This document shows positions 21,587 to 32,900 of a DNA stretch of 64,000 nt, piece by piece; the stretch's first letter is position 1; each line of letters begins with the position of its first letter. Position numbers and translations under genes: made by a program. The stretch is from Protea cynaroides (Eukaryota > Streptophyta > Magnoliopsida > Proteales > Proteaceae). The stretch covers positions 84,255,789 to 84,319,788 of the forward strand of contig CM053271.1 of NCBI GenBank assembly GCA_028583415.1, written 5' to 3'. A model generated the notes under the pieces. The model was not told where the DNA came from and did no database searches. It saw only the letters and a program-made list of their open reading frames with translations.

Positions 21587-23065
21587 GTGACTGCAGAAGA
21601 TCCAATGGAACAGGGCTTGATTCATAAGTTCACATTGATGTTTGCAGCCTTGAAGATCTCACCAGATCTAATAGATGAGGTAAAAGTAGCAATCCTACAG
21701 GATCCACACCTCAAGACTGTGCAAGAAGATCTAGAGAAGGGTAAAAGCAATCCTTACTTCACCTTGAGTTCAGACAAGGTACTCAGGTATCGTGGGCGAT
21801 TATATATACCCGAGAGTGAGAACTCAAATATCAGAGACAGAATTATGACAAAAGCTCATTATACCCCATATTTGGTACATTCAGGAAGCACCAAGATATA
21901 CCATAATTTAAGAAGATTATATTGATGGAGGGGTATGAAGGCAGATGTAGCTCGATTCGTATTTTAATGTCTAAATTACCAGCAAGTTAAGGCAGAAGGA
22001 CAAAGACCCGTAGATTTGTTACAACCACTACTAGAGCTAGCATGGAAGTGGGATTGTATCACAATGGATTTCCTCACTAGCCTACCCTTGACACCAAGGT
22101 CAGTGCATGCAGTTTGAGTGATAGTCGATCGACTTACCAAGATAGCTCGCTTCATCACTGTCAGACCTCAATACACCATGGACAAGCAAGCCAAGTTGTA
22201 TGTGGACAATATAGTCAAACTTCACGATGTCCTAGAGAGTATAGTATCTGACAGAGATCCCTGTTTTACATCCAAGTTTTGGGAAGGATTATAGAAAATG
22301 ATGGGAACTAAGTTAAAGTTTAGTACAACTTTCCATCCTTAGACAGACGGGCAGTTAAAAAGAACTATTCAAATATTGGAGGACATTCTCCGAGCATATG
22401 CCCTAGATTTCAAAGGAGCTTGGGACGAGAAGCTATCGCTCATCGAGTTTGCTTATAACAATAGTTACCAGGCTACGATCCAAATGACTCCATATGAGGC
22501 ACTCTATGGGAAGAAATGTCGTACACCTCTGTTATGGAACGAGGTGGGAGAGAGAAGGATTGTAGGACTGGAGTTCGTAAAAGAAACTTGTCGAGCGATT
22601 GATTAAATTAAAGAAAGAGTAAAGACAGCTCAAGTTCGACAAAAGCATTATGCTAATAATCGACGTCGAGATCTGGAGTTTGGAGTGGGTGACAATGTAT
22701 TCTTGAAGGTATCACCTATACGAGGTCTGAAACGGTTCGGTAAAAAGGGAAAGCTATGCCCCAGATACATGGGACCGTACAAGATACTGACCAAACGTGG
22801 TAATGTGGCATATCAATTGGCCCTACCACCATCCATGTCAAGCATTCATGATGTGTTCCATGTTTCACTATTGAAGAAGTATGTCAAGGACCCACCGCAC
22901 ATCTTGATAGCAGACCCACCAGACTTGACAGAAGATTTGACATTTGAGGAGCTCATAAGCCGAAAAGTACAACACCTCTAAAGCAAAGATATACATTACA
23001 TCAAAGTGCAATGGAAAAACCAAGATGTGGAAGAAATCACTTGGGAGGAAGAGAACGCAATGTGA
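21587..23065 (+). pseudogene. E1 integrase and chromodomain
   Basis: HHCC region around 21870-21990 is damaged (the CLNC motif reads CLNY, and TGG and CAA codons have become stops). The catalytic core is recognisable with TMDFLTSLPLTP and TFHP, many stops. The C-terminal part (RFGKKGKLCPRYMGPYKIL, ALPPSMSSIHDVFHVSLLKK) is typical of chromoviruses. A chromodomain follows (EELISRKVQHL, then a stop, then KVQWKNQDVEEITWEEENAM). Chromodomains direct integration to marked chromatin. Confidence 0.8.
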
Positions 23066-23099
23066 AAGGAGTACCTTAACCTTTTCGATGAAAGAGGAA

Positions 23100-23210
23100 T
23101 GTGCAAATTTCGAGGTCAAAATTTTGTTTAAGGGTGGGAGAGTTGTGAGACCTACATGCAAATTTCAGGGACGAAATTTCTTTTAAGGGTGAGGGAGTTA
23201 TAAGACCTGC
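23100..23210 (+). repeat. Duplicated polypurine tract and LTR start (E1)
   Basis: TTTAAGGGTGGGAGAGTTGTGAGACCTACATGCAAATTTC is followed directly by a diverged second copy ending TTTTAAGGGTGAGGGAGTTATAAGACCTGC (positions 23129-23210). Both copies contain a polypurine tract abutting a TGTRAGACC-like LTR start. The second one continues into the LTR. Confidence 0.7.
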
Positions 23211-25352
23211 ACTCCATGAACCCGATCTAAACCTCTATTTCATGTCGTAACAGGTCCTCCAATCATAACCGGACCAGATGGGACGAGCGGATGACAATCA
23301 GGTACAAAAATGGATCAAAAATAGAGAAATAATTCATACCGGTCTCATGATACCTGTTTATATACTGGTCGACTGGTATTCTACGCGGGCAGACTAGTTA
23401 GATCCAGAAACAGATTTTTATGGGTCCCACTTGCCAAATCTCGAGCCTAGAGACTTTTCTAACGTAGGGAAACTTCCTAAACTCTACCTTAGCCTATTTA
23501 AGGATCTCTAAACCTCCTTAAGCCTCTTTGATTGTTATCACAAACCCTAAAGGGGAGAAAGAGATCAGAAGAGGAGAAAGAGCTAAGAAAGGTGGAAGAG
23601 GAGCCGCCGTTGGACGAAGAACACCATAGTTGTGAACCAACGGTAAGTACTTGAACTTCTCTTTAAGTTATGATCAATATCATGCAAGGCTAGGTATTGA
23701 TCTAAAACCTTTAGTTTTTCGTTAAACTATAATTGTTCGATAAACCCTAGATTCAAATTCTAGGCAAAGAATCATCGAAACTAGGACTTGAATGGAACAT
23801 AAAACAACCTTAACTCATTGCTCATGCCTAGAATGCATAGGAAGAACCCTAGGGATCATAATGGGTGACCGACGAAAGATGAACACCAAGTTGGTGGTCA
23901 TCCGGAGGCATACCAGTCAACTATACCGGTTACACTAGGTGCGACTGGCACGATGATCGGTGCTTCTCAGGAACTAGTCATTGGGGGACCGGTTGACCAT
24001 ACCCGTCGTACCTTTCCCCCACAGTGCTACCATCGGTACCTGCTACCGGTATGCACCGAGAGGGGTGTTTTCAACCCCAGTTGGTTTTCGACCAACATAA
24101 AACCTATGGAACTAATTCTAACTGAACCCTAACATCGTGTAGGACCCTGTGATAGCAAGTTTGGATTCTGTGACGCGGAGCAAGCTAGCAATCAAGCGTC
24201 AGGTAAGGGAATCGGACCTAAACCCTAATAACTTAATAACTGTAAAACGTTGTTGATAATTATTATTCTGTGGAATGGTGTTTGTGCATACTCACAAGTC
24301 ATCTTTACTGTCAGTTATTATATTGTTCATGCATACTCGCTATGCTAGGATGCGATTGTTAGGCATGTGATTGTTTTCGTTGGTGTGCGGAATGGGAAGG
24401 GCCTGGGGTCTTGGATCATTCCTTACACTAGCACTTTTTCGTATCGCTTCTGTCTTAGCATGCTTGGTGCGGGTAGGGTATCAGGGGGAGGAAGTGGCAC
24501 TGTGGTCTCCGGCCTGGCCACTAGACTCGAGCCCTATCTCCATGCCATAGGGAGCTGTGCTGGGATAGGGCCTACTGTGATGAGGTATAGGATTGGTTAG
24601 TTGCGAGCCCAGTTTGCAAGCCCTCGTCAATAGGGGCTTACGTATTGTTATGGGTAAGGCATCAGGGAAAGTGTTGGCAGTGTGTGATCCAGACACTTTA
24701 GCTCTATCCCTATTCCATGGTAGGTGCATGTAGGACGACAGTGGTATTTGATCCATTGGGCAGATTCACACACTCGTGTATAAAGGTGCGGTGGCCACCA
24801 ATCATTTCTATAGCACATTGTAAACTTAAAACTATACCATAATGTGAATGTTATTCATGCATATTGTTGTTGCGTTGTCTGATTTTCTTACTGAAATAAG
24901 TTGTGAGCTCACCCTTGTATATACACCATTTTTAGATGTTGTTGTAGGCTATACTGTGGAGGACTACGTGGACGCTCCAGTGTATGGAGGTGTTACTGTT
25001 TTAGAAGTGCAAGCAAGGGAGGACAAGCATGACGCTTCATGCGAGTGCCCTCTCTGTGTGTACCTTTAGGATATGTTAATTTAGTTAGTTGGTTTATTTC
25101 AGTTGGAGTTTTATAAACAATGTAAAGATATTTATCTTATGTTTTGGTGTGAAGAATAATTAGTTATATACTTACAATGTAGGACTCGATTCATTTAATT
25201 TAAGACTTCCGATGTATTTATTTATATTCTGATTGTGATTATGTGCAATAGTTTGTATTAGTGGATACGGTCTAATTGAGATCTTAATGTGGACCGTTGG
25301 TTCAGTGGCGGTTCATTCATACTTCTGGTTCAGTTGGAATTGGGGTGTGACA
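23199..25352 (+). repeat. 3' LTR of E1 (2154 bp)
   Basis: Starts TATAAGACCTGC (a TGTAAGACC variant) after the polypurine tract and ends GGGGTGTGACA. A TATA-like CCTATTTAAGG lies at 23493-23503. Downstream are a first exon with donor AACG/GTAAGTAC (23643), a second exon 24143-24202 and a conserved coding exon 24936-25069. Family-specific CCGGT words cluster at 23337-23390 and 23908-24060. Confidence 0.85.
24143..25069 (+). CDS. LTR-borne spliced exons ending in a conserved Cys-rich peptide (E1 copy)
   Basis: Exon 24143-24202 (acceptor CATCGTGTAG, donor GTCAG/GTAAGG) joins in an open frame to exon 24936-25069 (acceptor CCATTTTTAG). The second exon encodes GYTVEDY, a variable middle, and EDKHDASCECPLCVYL then TAG. 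Spacing and the C-x-C-x2-C tail are identical in the other LTRs (28998-29134, 49902-50035, 59107-59240, 62810-62943, 63570-63703). Substitutions among copies are mostly in third codon positions. I see no conserved AUG upstream, so how it is translated is unclear. Not recognised as any known protein; a metal-binding tail is possible. Confidence 0.5.
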
Positions 25353-26465
25353 TTATCTTTCCCAGAACAGGAAGCCTTTCGCTTAGGACCAAACTTCACG
25401 AAGTGGGTTTGGATCACGACAGATAAAACAAAAAGCAACAGGGTTCACTCCGTCTCCTTTGGTCAAGTCTCTAGACTTCAATAGTTTTTGGCTTTGGTCT
25501 AGTCTAGTTTGAGTAGTTTTAAACCGAATATTTGATTTTTCCAGATTTTTGGGTACACCAATACTCCTAACTTCGGGTTTTGCTTGTTTATTAACCTGAG
25601 AGGACTCGGCTATGACCTCTTTACCTTTTACTTCAATTAGAAGCTTTGCTTTTTCGGTTTCCTTAAAGATTTCTTCCATAACCTTTTTTGGAGACTGGAA
25701 TGAGCTTGTCGTTGTTTCCCTGTATCATATTGATTTTGAGATCTCTTGTTAAGGTATCTGCAATATTGTTTTTGTTAGTTTTAATAACTTCAACATCAAA
25801 TTGATATATTTGAAACCACAATTGTCATCTTAACAATCGTGATTAACTTTGACATTTTTCAAAATTATTTTTTAGAAATCCAAGTAAACATTTTGAATCT
25901 GTTCGAAGTAAAAACCTTTGTGGTTTAACAAAAAGTTTAAACTTTCTAATGGCATTTTTAACAGTTAATTTTTTTTTCATTAATATGATAATTAAGCTTT
26001 GTTGCATTAAGAGTTCCACTAACATATCCACAAATTTCTTCAATTTGTTTTGAAGTCTATGGATCAGTATTTACTTGTTTAAGGCAAGCACCCCATGCAG
26101 TATTTGAGGCATCTATTTTCAAAATTTGTTTTTTTCCCAAATTATGATAATGCTAATTTTGGTAAATTACTACATAATCTTTTTAACTCAGAAACATATT
26201 TTGAATCTTTTTCTTTCTAGAAAAATCTTTTTTTTTTTAAGTTTACCTTGAAGAGGTTTTCACAATTTTGCAAGACTTTGAATAAATTTTACACCATAAT
26301 TTAAAATTTCCAAAAGTCTCTATAATTGCTTAACATCTTCAATTTTATCAAGAAAAATCATTGATTTTTTCAACAATATGATTTTGCAATTAGATTTTCC
26401 CACAGTAAATAGTTAAACCAAGAAATTCAATTTCATCTTTTAGAAATTCAAATTTATTTTGATAC
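25353..26465 (-). pseudogene. Endogenous caulimovirid remnant, copy 1
   Basis: Read on the minus strand from 26465 down: the end of reverse transcriptase (connection region), RNase H, then the beginning of a downstream protein with a CCHC-like zinc knuckle near 25400-25440. The RNase H type and its run into a long Lys/Glu-rich tail resemble plant pararetroviruses (Caulimoviridae, petuvirus/florendovirus-like) rather than LTR elements. Frameshifts and stops throughout (for example an extra T within the knuckle and a stop before the RNase H glutamate region). E1 is joined to it at 25352/25353 and a MITE begins at about 26466. Non-functional. Confidence 0.7.
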
Positions 26466-26666
26466 GACTACATATAAAGAAGTAATAATAGATTATCATA
26501 ATAATGATAAATAGTTTCTAACCTATTTGTAGATTTTAGATTATATCAATTTTTAGATTATAGTAATTTATATTAAATATAAATAAGTACTATAAATCAT
26601 ACCAAACAACTACATATGCTCTGATGTATTATATAATTAATTCTATAATACATACCAAAGAGAACC
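26466..26666. mobile_element. MITE-like segment (a)
   Basis: AT-rich, ending CATACCAAAGAGAACC. It shares long stretches (CTAACCTATTTGTAGATTTTA, then AAATATAAATAAGTACTATAAATCATACCAAACAACTACATATG) with the next MITE. Another copy lies at about 46540-46740. Confidence 0.5.
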
Positions 26667-27052
26667 GAAGGAAGGAGTTAGGTATCTTGGTCCACCTAGT
26701 TAAACCAGTCTTCCATTATAGCTTGGTATTTAATTTATAAATTAATATTTGTCTCTGTTACCATAATACTAGATTTGAGTTTGATTGTAGACCAAGGAAG
26801 GAGTTATGTTTCTTGGTCCACCTAAGGCTCCCTTTGGTATAGCTTATAATTATGTTTCGGAGTTATTTATGACAGATCATTTGTTAATAAATTATGAGTC
26901 ATAACTAACATCAGTTTGATACCATTAGATATAAAAAATTAATAATAAATTATTACAAAAATGATAAACATCTTCTAACCTATTTGTAGATTTTATATTA
27001 TATTGATTTACTTAAATATAAATAGATAACATAAATCATACCAAACAACTAC

Positions 27053-27789
27053 CAAGGAATCAAGTATCGTGTATCTGTACCGTATCAGTCAGCTGAAATT
27101 AAGAGACATCGTATCGTATTGTGGATATGGTGGATACGCACGGATACGCATGGATATAGGGTAAGATAAGCACAAAAATGATTAGGAACATACAAAACGC
27201 AATTTTAAAGCATATAAACACTGTAATTAGCAATATTGGGAAAGAAAAGAATGTACAGAACTATGCCCTTTTATTAAAATCAGTTTCCAATCCTATTGGA
27301 AACCATTTTCCTTAAAAAGGCAAATAAAACCAAAAGCTACCTCTTCAGTAAATACCCATCTTAGTGGAAACAAACACAAACATACCAAACCCTTACCATT
27401 TTTTATAGTTTTTCCTACTACCGAGACTGACATTAAGAAAAAAGTAAAGGAAAGCAAGACCTAAAACTTAACAAAATAGTAGAGGAACATTGAGATCAGA
27501 AGAAAAAAGAACACACATCACGGTATAGAAATCAAATTCATGGATTCATGTACACCCCACAGAGAATCGACAAACAACAACGATGTAAGAAAAGGAAAAA
27601 AAATATATATATATATGGGCCTTAAGTAGTACAGGACCACATATATCTTAGATCTGACAACAAATTTACCCTTAACAATAAAAAAATATTGATTCATAAA
27701 AAAAAATAGGTTAGAGTCGTGTACATATTATTGTTACTGTTACTGGAAAGACAAATCAGGACCAAAACAGGGAATCGATGAATAGAAAT

Positions 27790-27839
<50 letters not shown>

Positions 27840-28667
27840 GTCAAAATAAAAAAATAAAAAATAAACTCGAAAATTATAATTGAGAAGCAAAGATGGTAGA
27901 TCAGTGGTCTACACATCTTATATAAATAGTATAAGAGGAAAGGATTAATTTTTGGAAATTTTTTTTTTCAAAATTTCTTCTGTTCTTCCAAAATTCCTCA
28001 AATCAAACCTCAAATCAGTGTTTAAATCCATGCATGTAGCATGCATTCATCAAATAGGACCATAGTTCATTAATTCATGAGAAGAAACAACACAAAAATT
28101 GATTTATTATGAAAAAAATTGAAGTTGAAATTCATACATTTAGGGTTTTCCACCCTTGGAGCTTGAAGAGATGATTTCAGGCTCTAATCTTTACAAAAAC
28201 CCAGTTTGATGCTACCTTCCTAGTCATTTTAGGGCTAAGAATCAAAGCCCTAAGATTTTTTGAAAAAAAAATCAAATTGCAAAGGAGTATTGAAGCTTCA
28301 ATGGTTGTCGACTTTTGAAAAAACACGAACAGGGTCTGTTTTTGGGTAGTATCGATACTGCTCGACCCTTAAAAGGCTGTATCGACCAGTATCGAGTAGT
28401 ATCGAATCGATACGGTTCGATATAGATTGATTTTTCTTCACTTTTTTTAAAAAAAAAATCAAAATTAAAGTGTATCAATGCGTATCGAGCCGTATAGATG
28501 CGTATCGGTGAGTATCGAGCCGTATTGGATCGATACGGCTCGATACGCTCGATACTCTACTTTTTTTTAAAATAAAGAGACGCATCAACTGGTATCGTAT
28601 CGACTAGAGTCGATACCGATACGTATCAACCGATACGGTACGTATCGTGTCGATACTTGATTCCTTG
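27053..28667. mobile_element. 1.6 kb non-autonomous TIR element with CGTATCGATACG arrays
   Basis: Ends are CAAGGAATCAAGTATCG and its exact inverse (CGATACTTGATTCCTTG). Flanking 8-mers ACAACTAC (27045-27052) and ACAACAAC (28668-28675) differ at one base, consistent with an 8-bp hAT-type target duplication. The right third (28340-28660) is packed with GTATCGATAC, CGATACGG and CTCGATACG words in both orientations. No transposase frame. A second, right-truncated copy starts at about 47129. Confidence 0.75.
27781..27837. repeat. (GA)n microsatellite
   Basis: More than 20 GA units near the middle of the TIR element. Confidence 0.95.
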
Positions 28668-28997
28668 ACAACAACATATGTCATAATATATTATACAATT
28701 AATTCTATAATACATAACAAAGCGAGCCTTAGTTAAACTTGTCACACCCCAATTCCAGTTGAACCAGAAGTGTGAGTGAACCGGCTCTAAGCCACGGTTC
28801 ACACCAGGATCTCAATAGACCGTGTCAACCAATCATTCTCAAGCAGTCTAACAAAATCAGAGATATAGTACATAGCAGCGGAAATAAATAAATGAGCCGA
28901 GATCTACATTGTAATTTAAATAAATATCCAACTTATTCCATCATCCATCAAAATTAAAATAGTAATTATTACAAAGCTTTAACTGAAAATAAACCTA

Positions 28998-30101
28998 TCA
29001 CTGAGAAAAGACACAGAACGAGCACTCGCATGACGCATCATGCTCGTCCTCCAATGTCTGGGAGTCCAGGGCAGCCACTGTGCTGTAAGCTGGAGCAGTC
29101 ATGAAGTCCTCCACCGTATACCCTGCATCAATATCTGAAAAGAAATATATATATATTTGGGTGAACTCACAACTTAGCTCAGTAAGTACAAGACCAATGC
29201 AACAGTACAATATGCATGAGATAACATTTCAATTTGGGCCAGGTATAACTTGCAAATATGCTATGGTAAGGTTTGACGGCCACCGCACCTCCATGTACGC
29301 GAGTGTGAGCACACCCAACAGTCAGACACCTACCACACTACTGTTGTTGCCCCACAACACTCACTCCGGTATGGAGATAGGACTCGAGTCTAGCGGGCAG
29401 GAAGAACCACAATCCCACGTCCTCCCCCTGATACCCCATACCGTACCAATACCTAAACCCCTATTGGCAAGGGCTTGCAAGTGGGTTCCGTTTCCAACCA
29501 GTCCTAGATGTCAATACAATATCATTACCCTTACCCCAAAGCACGGCTCCCCCGTGACATAGAGATAGGGCTCGAGTCCGGCGGCGGGAAGAACCACAAT
29601 CCCACGTCCTCCCCCCGATACCCTATTCGCACCAAGTCCGCTAAGGTAAAGACTATATAACCCTACCCCAAAGACACCCCCTACGACATAGAGATAGGGC
29701 TCGAGTCTGGTGGGCAGGAAGAACCACCATCCCACGTCCTCCCCCTGATACCCTATTCGCACTGAGTTTGCTAAGGTAAGGACGATACGAGAAAAATGTT
29801 AGCTGTGGATATATCCAGGGCACATCCCCTTCACATTCTACACACTAACGAAAACATACACATGCCTAAACATACAACAATCCTAGCATATGAAATGCAT
29901 GATTATAATAAGATAAAAGAAAGCAACTACATGGCATGTGAAATGCACAGACATCAAACAATATGTATTTACAAATACAGAAATATATCACAAAGATTTA
30001 CTGTTGATTAGTTATTTAGGTTTAGGGTCTTGTTCCTTACCTGACGCGTGATACTGATCCCGCTCTGCGTCAGAGAGCTTACTCCACGGTGTCTACAGGT
30101 C
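28998..30101 (-). CDS. LTR-borne spliced exons with Cys-rich peptide (solo LTR copy)
   Basis: Exon 30101-30041 (acceptor GATTATGTAG, donor GTCAG/GTAAGG, 61 nt) joins in phase to exon 29134-28998 (acceptor TTCTTTTCAG). The open joined frame has SKLSDAERDQYHAS across to GYTVEDF and ends EDEHDASCECSFCVFSQ then TGA. The DAE...AS stretch before the junction also occurs in the E1 copy, which supports the splice. No upstream AUG in frame was found. Confidence 0.5.
29340..29790. repeat. Three tandem blocks in the LTR second intron
   Basis: The block ATAGGGCTCGAGTC, GGAAGAACCAC, TCCCACGTCCTCCCC, GATACCC occurs three times (about 29375, 29568 and 29696). Equivalent, diverged blocks lie in the same position in the other LTRs (24470-24700, 50400-50640, 59600-59840, 62080-62410). 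Confidence 0.75.
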
Positions 30102-32401
30102 CTACATAATCATATCTTTAGGTTAGAATTCATTCATTAGAGTTTCAGGGGTCGGAACCAGGTTTGGCCAAGCAAACCAGGCTCGAAAACCCATATCGGC
30201 TGCACATACCGGTCTCAGTCTAGTGAGACCGGTATGGTGCAACCGGTATGTATACCGGCTGCACCATACCGGTTGCACATACTGCAACTGGTATGTGCAA
30301 CCGGTATATACCGATTGCACTTACCGGTCTCACTCAGATCTCACTGAGTGAGACCTGTATGTGCCTGTGGTATATACCGCAAGGCCATACCGCTGGACTC
30401 ATAGTCCATCCGGTATACCCTACGGTTTGGATCCGAGAGCGAGATCTCAGATCTCCCCTCCTTTTCGGCTAACCGTTAGGTCTCTATAGGGTTTCCCCTA
30501 CCCTTTTCTAAGTACAAACCCTCTATTGGCCTTCGAATCTCGGCTATATTGCCGTATGAACCTAGGTTAGATTCGAATGAGGGAGAACAGTGGGAGCCAT
30601 GCTCCTTTTTGGATCATTGCGCTGCTTCGCGGCTTCGATCCGACCTCCTAACAAAACTAACAATACAGAGCACTTACCGGCGTTGCCGGTTGGCGGCGTA
30701 CTCTTCCTTCCTGGGCGGGGCTACCTCCTTCTTGCTCCTTCTCAGATCTTCTCCAGACAGCGAGAGGGTTTGAGAAGGAGCAATGGAATGTCTCCTTCTC
30801 TATTAATAGAGGGAGACCGTCCAAGGAAGGTTTCTCCTCAGAATGGAAATTTTCCAAGTTTCCATTCTGAGAGACAGAGCCGGAGTCAGGCATACCGGTT
30901 GGAGACCCCAAACTCACTCAAACCGGTATAGTTCCAACCGGTATACCATACCGGTGGAGTGCAACCGGTATGGTGAAGCCGGTATGGCATTATGGGCATT
31001 ATATGCCCATACCGGTGGCACATACCGGTTGCACTATACTGCAACCGGTATAGTGAGACCGGTATGAATTTTTTAGGCATTTTTACAGTTTTTCTTACCT
31101 GAACTTTGAGTAGTTCGTCACCCGGCTTCGCCCTCCGGTCCGGTTATAATTGAAACACCTGTCATCACATAAAACCATGGTTTAGACCCAGTTTTAGAAC
31201 ATGGTTCTTACAAAACTAGTCTTCAACTAGATCTCAGTATTTTATAAAATAATATTTGTCTCTAAAAGTAATCACATGATAACGAAATATTAAAAAAAAT
31301 AATAAAAAAAAAACCTCAGGAGAATGAAAATTTTACCTAAGCTGGTTGCACACAAAAGAAAAACTAGAAGAAAAAAAAATAACACAAAATATTCTTAAGG
31401 GATCTTCAAATTACAAGAATGCCATTGTGAACTAAAATAATCCAAAAAGTACTAAAAATAAGGAAATGGCTAAAACTAATTTTTTTTAGTAAGACAGTTA
31501 ACACTATTGTAGGATGAACCTATTCTGATACCTAATGACCTAAACGGAAAATATAAGAAATAAAACAAAACACAATATTAGATTTAAAAATAAAGAATGA
31601 AAAAATTAGGAAAAGAAGAAGAAGAAGCTAAACCTAGTAAATCCCTATAATGTATGAAAATTGCTCTAAATGCAAGGGGACATAAAAAGGATGAAAACTA
31701 AATATAACCTATTGATGGTCAGCAACTCAGAAAAGTCATTTGATCTGGTGATCCTGACAGAAGGAAAACCATTGTGGTTAAGTGGGACACTATGTGCCTC
31801 CCTAAGAACGAGGGAGGGTTAGGGATAAGAAGACTGAGTCATTTGAATGACGCTTTCTTATGTAAGATGGTGTGGAAAATCAAGAATGATAATTCTGCCT
31901 ATTCAAATTTCATGATTGGCCATTACTGTACGAAGGAGGGGGATATTCGTATTCTACGGTATGTTTCCCCTATCTAGACTAGCTTGAAGAGGGTTTGGGA
32001 CTGGACCTCAAAGCATACAAGGTGGCTAGTTGGTGATGGGACCAAGATCAACTTATGGACTGATTATTGGCTAGGGGATTTCTCCTTACCGGATCATTTG
32101 GATATGAATCTAAAGAATTTTAAAGGAATAGATTGCTCAATTTCCAGGTTTATTGTTAATGGAACATGGGAATGACCAACTGTTACATCACAAGTATTGC
32201 AGTCGTGTTTTTAGTAAGCATCACAGATACCTTTGGATGGAGGACATGACAAGCTGGTATGGACAGGTGAGTTATCTGGTAATTTCTCTGTTAAATCAGC
32301 TTCGAATTTGATAAGAATGAAAAAGCAAAAACCGGTTTGGGCTTCAATTGTTTGGAGCAAAATTTTTTTTTCCTAATTATCATGGTTTGGGTGGAGATGG
32401 A

Positions 32402-32838
32402 TGTTAGATTTATGTGGGCTTAATAATTACCTAAACTAGTTAATTCGGTGGGAATCTGATTGACACGGTATAACCGGTTTGGTTTGGTTCGTCACACGGT
32501 ATGAGATAGGTTTGGTAACCCTAATTCTATTGTGGGAAGGGTTTTAGGGTTACATCTATATTCTATAAATACAGGGTTAGAGTCCCCACAACCACGGTTA
32601 ATTAGTTCTCTGCACCCATTAGCAAGAGACGTCAGGATATCCTCTGGAGACTGTGGAAGACTGTAGCCGAGGGATTTCGATCAAAGCTTGGAGCTTCGTG
32701 GAGCGTATGGAAATTAATCTCTACACAGACAGGTATGTCTTTATATTAATTGTTTATGATTTCTCTATTGTGTTTTAGGACTATTGTATGGATGGAGAAT
32801 GGGTTTCTTGGAAACCCTAAACGTATAATATTCTAACA
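32402..32838 (+). repeat. 5' LTR of the copia element
   Basis: 437 bp with TG...CA ends. TATA-like TTCTATAAATACAGGG is near 32560 and a GTATGT donor-like motif near 32733. Confidence 0.9.
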
Positions 32839-32900
32839 GTTGGTATCAGAGCCAACCATACAGACCTAGAATTGATAGAGATCGATTATAAAGACTGATA

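Larger units (their letters stand above)
16215..25352 (+). mobile_element. E1: decayed Tekay-type Ty3/gypsy chromovirus, 5' truncated
   Basis: Order on the plus strand: antisense accessory gene (minus), inverted-repeat word cluster, splice acceptor, gag, protease, RT, RNase H, integrase, chromodomain, polypurine tract, 3' LTR (23199-25352). The C-terminal chromodomain after integrase and the long LTR place it with Tekay/Del chromoviruses. The 5' LTR and primer site are absent. The 3' border is fixed by a paralogous empty site: sequence after 25352 (TTATC then CTTTCCCAGAACAGG) matches an uninterrupted copy at 45461. Many in-frame stops make it non-autonomous. Confidence 0.85.
26825..28727. mobile_element. 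Tourist/Stowaway-like MITE (b), split by a larger element
   Basis: Left end TAAGGCTCCCTTTGGTAT at about 26824; the right end at about 28710-28730 is its inverse (TAAGGCTCGCTTTGTTAT read from the other strand). TAA/TTA at the borders fits a 3-bp PIF/Harbinger-type duplication. The element at 27053-28667 is inserted in its right half; the uninterrupted relative (26466-26666) shows the empty site. Confidence 0.6.
28740..31212 (-). repeat. Solo LTR of a Tekay-type chromovirus (2473 bp)
   Basis: In minus orientation it starts TGTAAGAACC (31212) and ends GGGGTGTGACA (28740). A perfect 5-bp target duplication AAACT lies at 28735-28739 and 31213-31217. No internal region remains, so this is an LTR-LTR recombination product. 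It has the same internal order as the E1 LTR: U3 words (30885-31070), first-exon region, intron words (30170-30425), exon 30101-30041, tandem 130-190-bp blocks (29340-29790), conserved peptide exon 29134-28998. The host sequence at the insertion matches 26690-26760, so the target was itself a repeat. Confidence 0.9.

Noticed and set aside
24481..24756. Frames in the LTR second intron on both strands
   Set aside because: They are not conserved in frame among LTRs, unlike the Cys-rich exon; the tandem blocks explain them.
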